A stretch of DNA of 64,000 nt from Kangiella profundi (lineage in GTDB: Bacteria; Pseudomonadota; Gammaproteobacteria; Enterobacterales; Kangiellaceae). The DNA lies in assembly GCF_002838765.1 (NCBI RefSeq), contig NZ_CP025120.1:1364001-1428000 (forward strand), read 5' to 3'. A model generated the notes under the pieces. The model was not told the DNA's origin. It searched no databases and saw nothing but the letters and a program-made list of their open reading frames with translations. A program made the translations under genes and the position numbers. Every line of letters begins with the position of its first letter. Within the stretch, counting starts at the first letter, position 1. This document shows, piece by piece, positions 38,753 through 48,234 of the stretch.

Positions 38753-40176
38753 AGTGCGCCCTCCTCTTGTGCATCAACTTCTAAATCGTACTGACCTAAC
38801 TGGAAGTCACTGACAGGTTGATATTTTTCATTATGGCGGTCATACATAAGTGCGCCATCAATAAATACTTTTTCAGCTTTGGAATAAACACTGAATGGAT
38901 TACCATCCCAAAGAACCACATCCGCCATTTTGCCAGCTTCAAGACTACCGGTTTGCTCAGCAATACCCATAGATTTAGCTGGATTAATAGTAATCCACTC
39001 TATGGCTTTTTCTGGTGTGATATTCATGCCCATGGCATTACCTGAGGCCATAGATTTGGCTGCATCTTTATTCAGATGTTGAATGCCCGTTGGTGAATCA
39101 GAGTGAACAATTGCACAAGCCCCTGCCTTTTCTACCAAGGCAACGTTTTCAGGAACCATATCGAATGCTTCTTGCTTAAAGCCCCACCAGTCGGACCATA
39201 ATGCCGAACACACGTTATTTTCGGCGAGTTTGTCTGCAATTTTGTAAGACTCAACGGCGTGATGGAAGGTAGAAATCTGGAAATCGAATTCTTCCGCAAT
39301 TTCCATCATCAGTGCCATTTCATCGGCACGATAGCAATGATTGTGAATCAGGATTTCGCCATCTAAAACACCGGCCAAAGTTTCAAGCTGTAAGTCACGT
39401 TTAGGTGCTTTGCCATTACCTTCCCCGTTTTCATAATCTTCCCACTGCTTTTTGTAATCAGCGGCTTTAATCCATGCTTCACGGAAACCCGCAATATTGG
39501 CCATTCGTGTCATTGGTGAACGACCTTTATTTCCGTAGACACGCTTTGGATTTTCACCACAGGCCATTTTTAAACCGTGTGGAGCACCGGGAAACTTCAT
39601 CTCCATCACCGAGCGCGCAGGAACATTTTTTAGCGTAACTGTACGGCCACCAATCAAATTGGCTGAACCAGGCAGAATCTGCATTGACGTGACACCGCCA
39701 GATAGCGCTAATTCAAATTGTGGGTCATGTGGCCAGACCGAGTGCTCAGCCCATACTTCTGCTGTGACTGGGGCCGTCATCTCATTGCCATCTGCAGACG
39801 AGTCAACGCCAGGAGCAGGATAAACACCAAGATGTGAATGCACATCGATAAGGCCTGGTGTTACCCACTTTCCATTAGCATCAATCACTTCTAAATTTTC
39901 ATCTGCAGGAGCTTCTACTGACTCTCCAACAGCAACAATTTTGCCATCTTTGAAAAGAATAGAACCTTGATCAATTCTGTCTCCAGCCGCAGTTAAAATT
40001 GTGGCATTCTGGATTAATACTGGATGATAACTATGCGCTTGATAGGTAGACTCAAAAGCTGTATTAGGCTCTTCTTTTTTGCTTTCTTCCTTTTGCGGCT
40101 GTTCGCAAGCAGACAAAAAAGCAGCGCTAATTAGCGCTGCCAGAGTGAGCCGGGTTTTCGCATGAAACTTAATCAT
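38749..40176 (-). CDS. Amidohydrolase family lipoprotein (intact metal site)
   Basis: A 475-aa enzyme with a lipobox (AFLSAC, Cys24), so probably envelope-anchored. The amidohydrolase metal ligands are in place: HSH in DVHSHLG near residue 110, histidines in LIHNHCYRAD and TFHHAVES, and Asp in VHSDSPTG. The family covers dipeptidases, imidazolonepropionases and related hydrolases; a periplasmic peptide or cyclic-amide substrate is plausible. GGGAGAG precedes ATG 40176. It is 21 bp after the symporter gene and coupled to the degenerate paralogue. Confidence 0.9.
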   Translation of the reverse strand: MIKFHAKTRLTLAALISAAFLSACEQPQKEESKKEEPNTAFESTYQAHSYHPVLIQNATILTAAGDRIDQGSILFKDGKIVAVGESVEAPADENLEVIDANGKWVTPGLIDVHSHLGVYPAPGVDSSADGNEMTAPVTAEVWAEHSVWPHDPQFELALSGGVTSMQILPGSANLIGGRTVTLKNVPARSVMEMKFPGAPHGLKMACGENPKRVYGNKGRSPMTRMANIAGFREAWIKAADYKKQWEDYENGEGNGKAPKRDLQLETLAGVLDGEILIHNHCYRADEMALMMEIAEEFDFQISTFHHAVESYKIADKLAENNVCSALWSDWWGFKQEAFDMVPENVALVEKAGACAIVHSDSPTGIQHLNKDAAKSMASGNAMGMNITPEKAIEWITINPAKSMGIAEQTGSLEAGKMADVVLWDGNPFSVYSKAEKVFIDGALMYDRHNEKYQPVSDFQLGQYDLEVDAQEEGAL

Positions 40177-40197
40177 ATTGCTCTCCCGAAACTTAAA

Positions 40198-41598
40198 TTA
40201 ACCAATAATTACAACGCCGAAGAAGCGATCTAAAATTGTTACAACTGTGATGATGCCAAGTACAACTGGGCAGAAGAAAGTAATGGCAAAGTCGATATAT
40301 TTTGCTACCCACTGTGAGCCGCCTTCACGACCAATCGCAATCTCAGCATTCAAGTTATGCTTCTTCCAGACGTAGGCCACGAAGAATGAAATCAGTGCTC
40401 CGCCCAAAGGTAAGAAGGTGTCGCTAGCAATGGCTTCAACAAAATCCATAAAGGTCACGTATTGCCACTCAGCGTTTTTGTTCATTTGAACAAACTGAGT
40501 CAAGCTATCGACCGAACCGTTACCTAACAATGACGGGATACCAATTAAGAAAATTAGCGCCGCCATACCCCATACGGCTACCGGACGTTTAATTTTCTTT
40601 TCATCAACCAGATAAGAAACTGGAACCTCAAGCAATGAGACTGTTGAGGTTAAAGCTGCAAAACACAGCAGCAAGAAAAATAATGAACCAACAACGATAC
40701 CAAGTGTTGGACCAAAGCTCTCAAACACACCAGGTAAGGTCGCAAATATCAAACCTGCACCGCCATCAACGCCTTCCATTGTGCCTTGAGTTAAGTAAGC
40801 AACAAACGGAAAGATCATTAGACCGGCAAGGAAAGCAATGGATACATCGGTGAGGGTGATTAAGGCAGCTGATTTGACGATATCCTGCTTTTTGGATACG
40901 TAACTACCATAAGTAATTAAGGCGCCCATACCCAGAGAAAGCGAGAAGAAGGCCTGGCCGAGGGCTGAATAAACTACTTCACCAGTAATTTCTGAAAAGT
41001 CTGGAACTAAATAGTAATTAATCCCTACTCCAGCACCGTCTAATGTCATTGCATAGATAATTAATCCAATGATCATTAAAAACAGGGTTGGCATTAGAAT
41101 AGTAGCAGCACGCTCAATACCATCATGGATACCACGAGACACGATGAATGCGGTAACGGCCATAAATACTAAACCGTAAAGGCCAATCTTATGCCAATCG
41201 GTAATGAAGCTGCCGAACTCTTCACCAATGCCAAAGTTACCTTGAACCATTTCAAGGAAGTAGCCAAATGCCCAACCAGCAACAACATTATAAAAAGATA
41301 GGATTAAAACACCGGCCAGAACACCCATAAAGCCAATAATGGCCCAATTTTTGTGGCCTAATTTTTTGAAAGCTCCGACAGGGTTGAGGTTAGTTTTACG
41401 GCCAATGGCTATTTCAGAGACCATAACCGGGAAGCAGAGCAAGAAACAGAAAGCGAGATAAATAACTACAAATGCAGCACCGCCCCCTTCTCCAACTTCA
41501 AATGGAAACTTCCAAATATTACCAAGACCTACTGCCGAACCAGCAGCTGCGAGAATAAAACCTATGCGAGTATTAAACTGACCGCGATCTGTTGCCAT
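40198..41598 (-). CDS. Neurotransmitter:sodium symporter (SNF) family amino-acid transporter
   Basis: A 466-aa membrane protein of the LeuT/MhsT-like NSS family with eleven to twelve helices. The N-terminal RIGFILAAAGSAVGLGNIWKFPF contains the Na+ and substrate-binding unwound helix 1. It should import hydrophobic or aromatic amino acids with Na+. First gene of a probable operon with two amidohydrolases, nhaC, a transglutaminase-like gene and an MBL gene; such an arrangement suggests peptide breakdown followed by uptake. The weak ribosome-binding site (GGTAA) precedes ATG 41598. Confidence 0.93.
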   Translation of the reverse strand: MATDRGQFNTRIGFILAAAGSAVGLGNIWKFPFEVGEGGGAAFVVIYLAFCFLLCFPVMVSEIAIGRKTNLNPVGAFKKLGHKNWAIIGFMGVLAGVLILSFYNVVAGWAFGYFLEMVQGNFGIGEEFGSFITDWHKIGLYGLVFMAVTAFIVSRGIHDGIERAATILMPTLFLMIIGLIIYAMTLDGAGVGINYYLVPDFSEITGEVVYSALGQAFFSLSLGMGALITYGSYVSKKQDIVKSAALITLTDVSIAFLAGLMIFPFVAYLTQGTMEGVDGGAGLIFATLPGVFESFGPTLGIVVGSLFFLLLCFAALTSTVSLLEVPVSYLVDEKKIKRPVAVWGMAALIFLIGIPSLLGNGSVDSLTQFVQMNKNAEWQYVTFMDFVEAIASDTFLPLGGALISFFVAYVWKKHNLNAEIAIGREGGSQWVAKYIDFAITFFCPVVLGIITVVTILDRFFGVVIIG

Positions 41599-41773
41599 GT
41601 GATTTACCGATTTATATGTCTGTTATTTATAGTGGAATTTGCCCCAGCCGCTAATAACAGCATAAATATACTTATCACTCAAGCAGATCGAATAATATAG
41701 TTACAATTTTTTTAATGGTTCTCATTAGCTGATTAAATACTAGCCAAGCATACCAGTTGACCTGTTAAAAATA

Positions 41774-41801
41774 CTGACATACGATGTGGATTGCCTATTC
41801 T
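41774..41801 (+). promoter_or_regulatory. Candidate promoter of the DUF4282 gene
   Basis: -35 CTGACA (41774-41779), 16-bp spacer, -10 TATTCT (41796-41801). An AAGGAG ribosome-binding site follows. A modest match. Confidence 0.4.
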
Positions 41802-41836
41802 GGGCATAAATAAAATAAATACAAGGAGTCAACAAT

Positions 41837-42091
41837 ATGAAAGATATATTAACGTTTAATAAGATGGTTACGCCGTTAATCATTCAAGTGATTTTCTGGC
41901 TTGGGGTTTTAGCGATTTTTATCGGTGCTTTCCAATATAATTTTCTACAAGGGTTCTTAATGATTATATTTGGTACCCTGATTTGGCGCGTTTATTGTGA
42001 ATTAATGATCGTGATTTTTAAAATTAACAATAATGTTCATATTCTCGCTGCAGCTAAAAGTGATAAAGCTGGCAGCGAAAACGGACAGTAA
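41837..42091 (+). CDS. DUF4282 small membrane protein
   Basis: An 84-aa protein with two membrane helices (residues about 13-32 and 37-57) and the DUF4282 features F-N-K-M-V-T-P at the start and WRVYCELMIVIFKIN after the second helix. Function unknown. AAGGAG seven nt before ATG. It faces the acyl-CoA dehydrogenase gene convergently with only 14 bp between, sharing a hairpin at 42099-42117. Confidence 0.85.
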   Translation: MKDILTFNKMVTPLIIQVIFWLGVLAIFIGAFQYNFLQGFLMIIFGTLIWRVYCELMIVIFKINNNVHILAAAKSDKAGSENGQ

Positions 42092-42098
42092 AATACAG

Positions 42099-42117
42099 CT
42101 GGGGCCTATAGCCCCAG
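42099..42117. terminator. GC-rich hairpin between DUF4282 and acyl-CoA dehydrogenase genes
   Basis: CTGGGGC-CTATA-GCCCCAG, a 7-bp stem overlapping the acyl-CoA dehydrogenase stop codon. U-tract weak (TTCGTTTT) on the plus strand. Could be a weak shared terminator. Confidence 0.4.
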
Positions 42118-43803
42118 TTCGTTTTCGATACTTTTTTTCAGACCGTAAGCCCTCGGTAATAAACGCTTAAAGTAGAACTCCATAGACTCGCGCTTACTAT
42201 CCTGCCCCGCTTCAGCCATTTTTAACCATAAATAAGCGTAGAGACTTAATGCCATGAAGTGTAGGTAATCACAGGCAATATATTGCTGCTTATCATGGTC
42301 GTCAGAGAAATTCTCTACTACTTTATACGACAAGTCTTCCAGACCATTTAGTTGCTCAATTAATAATGACTTTTGTGCAGAGTCACTGAAACCTTCAATG
42401 TCCACACGCATATCGGTCAGTAGCTCAGACAGGAATGCGCCTTTATTAGCAACAATTTTACGGCCAATTAAGTCAAGCGCTTGAATACCATTAGTACCTT
42501 CGTAAATCTGAGCAATGCGGGCATCACGAACGTGCTGCTCCATGCCCCACTCTCTTACGTATCCATGGCCGCCAAATACTTGCTGTCCGATAGTGCAGAC
42601 TTCGTAACCTATGTCAGTGAAAAACGCTTTCGCCACAGGCGTTAGTAATGCAGCCATGTTCTGTGCTTTTGCAATCACAGCATCGTCTGTTGAGTGGAAG
42701 GCCTCATCCAGCCAGGCACCAAGCCAAACAGCTAATGCTCTACCAGCCTGAGTGTAGCACTGCATGGTTTTCAGCATACGTTGAACATCGCCATGACGGA
42801 TTATAGGCGCTGTCCCCTCAACACCTTCAGCACGCCCCTGCAAACGCTCATTGGCGTAATCGAATGCCTGCTGATAAGACATTTCACCTAAACCAATCCC
42901 CTGCAGACCAATAGATAAACGCTCTAGATTCATCATGGTAAACATGCAGCGTAAACCCTGATGAGGACCGTCAATGATAAAGCCTGTCGCATTATCCATG
43001 TTCATCACACAGGTTGATGAAGCCTTAATCCCCATCTTATGCTCAATCGAACCACAACGAATAGCATTGCGCTCACCAATAGAGCCGTCATCATTGACCA
43101 TAAACTTAGGAACAAGAAACAGGCTGATACCTTTAGGACCAGCAGGTGCATCGGGAAGACGGGCAAGAACCAGGTGGATGATATTATCCGCCATGTCATG
43201 CTCACCGCCGGTGATAAATATTTTTGAGCCTGATAGTTTGTAGCTGCCATCTTCTTGAGGCTCTGCCTTAGTTTTAAGAATACCCAGGTCCGAGCCAGCA
43301 TGGGCTTCAGTCAAACACATGGAACCTGACCATTCACCACTGATTAGTTTTGGTAAATACTTATCTTTAGTGGCGTCATCAGCGTGCGCCTGTAATAAAT
43401 GATAAGCACCCGCTGTAAGACTTCCATAGAGGCAGAATGAAGTGTTAGTTGCATAAAACATTTCTTCGACTAAAACGTGTAATGCTTTAGGCAAACCCTG
43501 TCCACCATACTGTGGATTAGCTGTAAGAGACTGCCAGCCGCCTTCAACATAAGCCTGATAAGCTTCCTTGAAGCCTTTTGGAGTTGTCACAACACCGTCA
43601 TCATACTGACAGCCTTCTTCATCACCTGAACGATTGATAGGCTGTAGCACATTGGTAGAAAACTTACCTGCCTCCTCAAGAATGGCAGCATAAAGTTCAG
43701 AATCAAAATCAGCAAAATCAGCAATACCCTTGAATCTTTGTTCAAGGTTAAAAACGTCTTTGATAAGAAACATCATGTCATCAACAGGTGCTTGGTATTG
43801 CAT
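42106..43803 (-). CDS. Acyl-CoA dehydrogenase
   Basis: FAD enzyme (565 aa) introducing the first double bond of acyl-CoA in beta-oxidation. Segments SGSMCLTEAHAGSDLG (substrate and FAD binding, near residue 160) and catalytic Glu in YEGTNGIQALDLIG near 440 identify the family. The longer form has an added C-terminal domain like DmdC-type and long-chain dehydrogenases; E. coli FadE is much larger. GAGGAG before ATG 43803. It is preceded by a terminator belonging to the upstream symporter gene, so it probably has its own promoter within 43804-43843. Confidence 0.93.
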   Translation of the reverse strand: MQYQAPVDDMMFLIKDVFNLEQRFKGIADFADFDSELYAAILEEAGKFSTNVLQPINRSGDEEGCQYDDGVVTTPKGFKEAYQAYVEGGWQSLTANPQYGGQGLPKALHVLVEEMFYATNTSFCLYGSLTAGAYHLLQAHADDATKDKYLPKLISGEWSGSMCLTEAHAGSDLGILKTKAEPQEDGSYKLSGSKIFITGGEHDMADNIIHLVLARLPDAPAGPKGISLFLVPKFMVNDDGSIGERNAIRCGSIEHKMGIKASSTCVMNMDNATGFIIDGPHQGLRCMFTMMNLERLSIGLQGIGLGEMSYQQAFDYANERLQGRAEGVEGTAPIIRHGDVQRMLKTMQCYTQAGRALAVWLGAWLDEAFHSTDDAVIAKAQNMAALLTPVAKAFFTDIGYEVCTIGQQVFGGHGYVREWGMEQHVRDARIAQIYEGTNGIQALDLIGRKIVANKGAFLSELLTDMRVDIEGFSDSAQKSLLIEQLNGLEDLSYKVVENFSDDHDKQQYIACDYLHFMALSLYAYLWLKMAEAGQDSKRESMEFYFKRLLPRAYGLKKSIENELGL

Positions 43804-43842
43804 TATTACTCCTCAATTTACTGGCCTATATATCGCTGGCAT

Positions 43843-43888
43843 AAAAAAACTCTGGTGACCGCAGCGATTGCCGTGGTCAGACCAGAGT
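43843..43888 (-). terminator. Intrinsic terminator after the alanine symporter gene
   Basis: On the minus strand, ACTCTGGT and ACCAGAGT form the stem (with inner GACC/GGTC pairing), followed by seven T. It ends the symporter transcript upstream of the acyl-CoA dehydrogenase. Confidence 0.85.
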
Positions 43889-43945
43889 CAGTATAGGAAA
43901 AAATTAAAGAGTTTGTCTAGTGGTTATACCACTAGACGAGGCTAT

Positions 43946-45631
43946 TTAATCAGCACCACTCGATTTAAAATTGTTCCAGTAGTCTTTAACTGTGTTCTTC
44001 ATATCCTTATGCAGAAGCAATATGCCAATAAGGTTCGGAATGGTCATCAGAGCCACAGTCACATAGGCCAGCGTCCAGACCACCGTTGAATCCACAATAG
44101 CACCAAGGAAGAACAAAGCAACAAAAGCAATCCTGTATGGCAGAACGGACTTCGGTCCAAACAGATAGATTGCGGCTCTATCGCCATAATAAGACCACGC
44201 GATAGCGGTTGTGAAAGCGAACAACAACAAACCTAATGACACAACGTATTTACCACTCTCACCCATGTAGCCCTTGGTGAAAGCAACCGCCGTTAGCTCT
44301 GCTGAGTGGATAAGTGATTTACCCTCCACAACAATCGTTGAATCTTCCAATGTACCGTTAGAAACAGGAATTTCGCCGGTGATAGGATTACCATCTTTAT
44401 CTTTATAGATAACGTCTTCAGCAATCGAGCGAGCATTTAGCAATGTGAAGCCATCAGAAATCGCTTTACCATTTTGCAACGAAATGGTTCCAGTGAACTC
44501 TTTAACTTCAGAAGGAACTGAGCGTTTTTCATCCAGGTGAATCATTAGCTTGTTAACGTCTTCAGGGTTGTTATCGGTATAGTCGCCGACAACAAACTCC
44601 ATATCAGTACGATCAAAAGTATTCTGATGTTTTTCACTCCAGACACCTGAAGATAAGATAACCAGACCGGTCAACGTACAGATAATGATGGTGTCGATAA
44701 AAGGCTCAAGTAACGAAACCATACCCTCAGAGGCAGGCTCTTTACCTTTAGCTGCTGAGTGAGCAATTGCCGCTGAACCCTGACCCGCTTCGTTCGAGAA
44801 CAAACCGCGGTTAACACCACGATCCATAGCATAGGCGAAACTGGCACCAAGGAAACCACCTACTGCTGCAGAACCCGAGAAGATACTGCCGAAAATAGCC
44901 TGGAATGATGGAATAATATTTTCGTAGTTATAACCGATAACCAATAAAGCGCCGACAACATAAACAACCGCCATGAATGGAACGATTTTTTCGGCAACTT
45001 TTGCAATACGTTTAATACCGCCGATAATGACTAATGCCAATAGAACTGCTAGAACACCGCCAGTTACCCACTCTTCAATATTAAAAGTAGTATTCATAAC
45101 CTGGGCAATGTTGTTAATTTGAGGCATGTTACCGCTGCCGATAGAACTGATAATAGTTGCCAGTGCAAATATTAACGCCAACCATTTCATGTTCAATTTC
45201 TTTTCCATGTAATACATGGGGCCACCGGCCATGGTGCCATCTTCAGTTTTTTCACGGTATTTATGTGACAAGGTCACTTCAACAAATTTAGTTGTCATAC
45301 CAAAGAATGCGGTTACCCACATCCAGAACAAAGCAGCGGGACCACCAATGAAAATCGCCAGAGCAACGCCACCGATATTACCGGTACCAACCGTACCTGA
45401 TAAGGCAGTGGTTAGTGCCTGAAAGTGGGAAGTATCTCCAGGAGAGTCTTTTTTAGCATATTGGCCACGAACAATACGAGTTGCCTGACCAAAATAGCGA
45501 ATTTGAGGAAAACCTAGATAAAGTGTGAAGAAAACGCCCACACCTATTAATAAATAAGGGAAATATCCTGCTGAGCCAAGAAACCCGTCAATATATAAAA
45601 GTGCATTATTAATTGTTTCGACGATATCCAA
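43946..45631 (-). CDS. Alanine/glycine:cation symporter (AGCS family)
   Basis: A 561-aa membrane symporter importing alanine or glycine with Na+. AGCS signatures include [25 protein letters not shown] (near residue 78) and [16 protein letters not shown] near the end; a periplasmic loop of some 90 extra residues (about 330-440, WSEKHQNT through HSAEL) is inserted between helices relative to the usual 450-480-aa proteins. The start is TTG at 45631: no ATG is in frame before a stop, and GGGG lies eight nt upstream. Closed by a terminator at 43843-43888. Confidence 0.9.
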   Translation of the reverse strand: MDIVETINNALLYIDGFLGSAGYFPYLLIGVGVFFTLYLGFPQIRYFGQATRIVRGQYAKKDSPGDTSHFQALTTALSGTVGTGNIGGVALAIFIGGPAALFWMWVTAFFGMTTKFVEVTLSHKYREKTEDGTMAGGPMYYMEKKLNMKWLALIFALATIISSIGSGNMPQINNIAQVMNTTFNIEEWVTGGVLAVLLALVIIGGIKRIAKVAEKIVPFMAVVYVVGALLVIGYNYENIIPSFQAIFGSIFSGSAAVGGFLGASFAYAMDRGVNRGLFSNEAGQGSAAIAHSAAKGKEPASEGMVSLLEPFIDTIIICTLTGLVILSSGVWSEKHQNTFDRTDMEFVVGDYTDNNPEDVNKLMIHLDEKRSVPSEVKEFTGTISLQNGKAISDGFTLLNARSIAEDVIYKDKDGNPITGEIPVSNGTLEDSTIVVEGKSLIHSAELTAVAFTKGYMGESGKYVVSLGLLLFAFTTAIAWSYYGDRAAIYLFGPKSVLPYRIAFVALFFLGAIVDSTVVWTLAYVTVALMTIPNLIGILLLHKDMKNTVKDYWNNFKSSGAD

Positions 45632-45708
45632 AATCGGAGCCCCATTGTTAATTTGTTAGAATCTTTGAGTGGCATAACCTTACCACAAGTATAAAAAGCT
45701 TGGCTAGA

Positions 45709-46815
45709 CTACCCAAAATCATCTTCTAAGTCACTATATTCTAAGGGTAGCTGAACAAAGTTAGTGGATTCCGAGGCCTGGAATCGAACCCCAATACCGA
45801 GTAACCGAACCGTTTTTTGACGTCGATGAAAGCCCTCTTCCATCAATTCATAGAATAAATCATCATTGATTCCGAAACTGGTTCGTTCCACTGTTGTGGC
45901 AGTGAAATCACTGAATTTTAGCTTCGCAAACAACTTATTGACCGGTGCCGACACGCCAGAGCGAGCAACCCGTCGTTTCAGGGTTTGCAATAAATCAGGC
46001 ATTTCATCCAGACAGTCTTGCAATGTAACCAAGTCCTGATCATAGGTGTTTTCAACACTCAACGATTTTCTGGGGTAATGGGTGATAACTGATCTATGGT
46101 CAATCCCACGAGCCAACTCGTAGAGCCTTTGCCCAAAGCTGCCGAAAGCCTTGCTGAGTGTTAACAGGTCAATTTCCCGTAATTCCTTACAATTTTCGAT
46201 CCCCATACGATGCAGCTTTTCGGTGGTTTTCTTGCCTACCCCGTGAATTTTGGCAACCGGCAACTGTTTAACAAAGTCATCAACTTCATCCGGAGTAATA
46301 ACAAATTGTCCATTTGGTTTATTCCAGTCAGAGGCAATCTTGGCCAGAAACTTATTGGGGGCAACGCCTGCTGAGGCAGTGAGCTGAAGCTTCTCGAAGA
46401 TTTGATAGCGTATGGCCTGCGCGATGAAAGTGGCGCTACCCTTATACTCGGTGCAGTCAGTGACATCTAGATAGGCTTCATCCAGTGATAATGGCTCAAT
46501 CAAATCAGTATATTGAGCGAATATCTCTCGAATGACTTTTGAGTCGTGTCGGTATTTATCAAAGTTTGGATGGACTATGACAAGCCCCGGGCAAAGGCGT
46601 CGTGCATAAGCTGATGGCATCGCTGAACGAACACCATAGGATCGGGCTTCATAGTTACAGGTAGCAATGACTCCCCTCTTATCGGGTGAGCCGCCAACTG
46701 CAACGGGCTGATTTTTCAGCGAGGGTTCGTCGCGCATTTCGATGGCCGCGTAATAACAGTCCATATCAACATGGATAATTTTACGGACTGGCTCATTCGA
46801 TTCTTGCTGCGACAT
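45709..46815 (-). CDS. dinB: DNA polymerase IV
   Basis: Y-family translesion polymerase (368 aa). Catalytic acidic residues are in HVDMDCYYAA (Asp17, Asp19) and SLDEAYLDV (about 112). Thumb (helix-hairpin-helix GVGKKTTEKL, near 193) and little-finger domains follow. ATG 46815. No LexA box (CTG-N10-CAG) was seen in the short upstream gap, so SOS control is not evident. It is a single gene between the symporter and the phoQ-like gene, in the same direction as both. Confidence 0.95.
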   Translation of the reverse strand: MSQQESNEPVRKIIHVDMDCYYAAIEMRDEPSLKNQPVAVGGSPDKRGVIATCNYEARSYGVRSAMPSAYARRLCPGLVIVHPNFDKYRHDSKVIREIFAQYTDLIEPLSLDEAYLDVTDCTEYKGSATFIAQAIRYQIFEKLQLTASAGVAPNKFLAKIASDWNKPNGQFVITPDEVDDFVKQLPVAKIHGVGKKTTEKLHRMGIENCKELREIDLLTLSKAFGSFGQRLYELARGIDHRSVITHYPRKSLSVENTYDQDLVTLQDCLDEMPDLLQTLKRRVARSGVSAPVNKLFAKLKFSDFTATTVERTSFGINDDLFYELMEEGFHRRQKTVRLLGIGVRFQASESTNFVQLPLEYSDLEDDFG

Positions 46816-46878
46816 TTATACTAAAGGTTTATCAAAAAAGTCAGTTTACACCATGCCGGAAGCATGAAGAATCATTCA

Positions 46879-48234
46879 TTAAAAAACCAGCTTAACCAGT
46901 GCGCCGCCCAGTTTACTGCTATCAATGTCAATTTCACCGCGATAGGCATCAACAATCTCCTTGACCACTGACATACCAATTCCCTGCCCCTCAACAGATT
47001 CATCTAGTCGTTTGCCTCGTGTAAGTACTGCCAAACGCACCTCCTCAGCTATACCTGGCCCATCATCTTCTATTTGGATAACAGTTTTGAGGCCCTGCTG
47101 CTGTGCGCTTATCTTCACTTTCTGCTTTGCCCATTTACAGGCGTTATCAAGCAGGTTACCGCAGATTTCATAAAGGTCTCCTTCATTGAGCAGCACTTTG
47201 ATCGAATCAGAAATATCCATCTTGATATAAATGCCTTTATGTGAATAAACCTTTTCAAGGCCTTTAACCAGCTTGGAAATTGCTGGTTTTAGAGAAATCG
47301 ACTTCATCATAACCTGTGGCCCGCTGGTCGCGCGTTGCAACTGATAACCAACGATTTGATTCATGCGTTGAAGTTGTTCGCTGCAGATCCGCTCAAGATC
47401 CTGCTTCTCAGCTTCATTTTGCAGTGCTGCCTGCATAACGGCCAATGGCGTTTTCAAGCTGTGTGCCAGATTTCCCAGAGTTTCTTTATAGCGCTTACTT
47501 TGGTGGCGTTCGTTACTAATAAAACGATTAATGTTATGAGTTAACAGTCTAATTTCCTGCGGGTAGCGATCGGAAAGTTTATCCAACAAACCTTGCTCAA
47601 CTCTCCTTAGTTCCTTAACCGCCTGACGAATCGGTTTAAGCGTCCAGCGTAAGACCACAAACAGAATGAGTATTAATGATGCGGCCAATCCTGCAAGCCA
47701 CATCCAAAGCGTATTTCTGTAAGTTTCTATTACCTGATTAAAGGGACGCTTATTCTCGAGAATAACAAAATGGTAAAGTGAAACTTCACCGCTTTCGGAC
47801 TCCCATTCAGCAATATAGTGAAACTGGAAATAGTCCTCTCCTGCTAGAGAGATCGAATCCAGTGTTGGTTCACCCGGAAGGGTTAATGGCAAGGGAATTT
47901 TGCCCTGTTCTATGGCATAGGTTGATGACAGCGACTGCCAAATGAGACTCTCGGTTTCATCATAAACTAAAGCAGATATGCCACTACCATATTGATTAAA
48001 ACGCTTGTCGGAGGGAATCTCCTCAGGAAGGTATAATTCACCAGGTTCGAGCTGGTCTGCTACTGATAATAAGCTATAAAACTGTGCAAAAAGGCGCTCA
48101 AAAGTTGCCTGCCGAATTCCTGCCTTATAAGTATTCAATAAAATGAAGCTCATGGCAGCAATAAAAAATACCAGCACAACACTGGTATTTAATAAAATGC
48201 GTTTCTGTAATGAGTAGGAGTGATTTAAGCTCAC
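46879..48234 (-). CDS. phoQ: PhoQ-like sensor histidine kinase
   Basis: Inner-membrane sensor kinase (451 aa): helix at about 12-32, periplasmic domain to about 170, second helix, HAMP-like region, then the kinase core. Phospho-acceptor His in GNLAHSLKTPLAVMQ (about 257), N-box NLLDNACKWAK, G-boxes EDDGPGIA and GQGIGMSVVKEIV. The HSLKTPLAVMQ box closely resembles PhoQ, but the acidic Mg2+-sensing patch of enterobacterial PhoQ is not evident. The start codon GTG overlaps the phoP stop (GTGA), indicating coupling. Confidence 0.9.
   Translation of the reverse strand: MSLNHSYSLQKRILLNTSVVLVFFIAAMSFILLNTYKAGIRQATFERLFAQFYSLLSVADQLEPGELYLPEEIPSDKRFNQYGSGISALVYDETESLIWQSLSSTYAIEQGKIPLPLTLPGEPTLDSISLAGEDYFQFHYIAEWESESGEVSLYHFVILENKRPFNQVIETYRNTLWMWLAGLAASLILILFVVLRWTLKPIRQAVKELRRVEQGLLDKLSDRYPQEIRLLTHNINRFISNERHQSKRYKETLGNLAHSLKTPLAVMQAALQNEAEKQDLERICSEQLQRMNQIVGYQLQRATSGPQVMMKSISLKPAISKLVKGLEKVYSHKGIYIKMDISDSIKVLLNEGDLYEICGNLLDNACKWAKQKVKISAQQQGLKTVIQIEDDGPGIAEEVRLAVLTRGKRLDESVEGQGIGMSVVKEIVDAYRGEIDIDSSKLGGALVKLVF

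Noticed and set aside
43849..43888. TGGT-CAG-ACCAG resembling a FadR operator before the acyl-CoA dehydrogenase
   Set aside because: The bases are part of the stem of the symporter terminator, and the left half is GTGGT rather than CTGGT.
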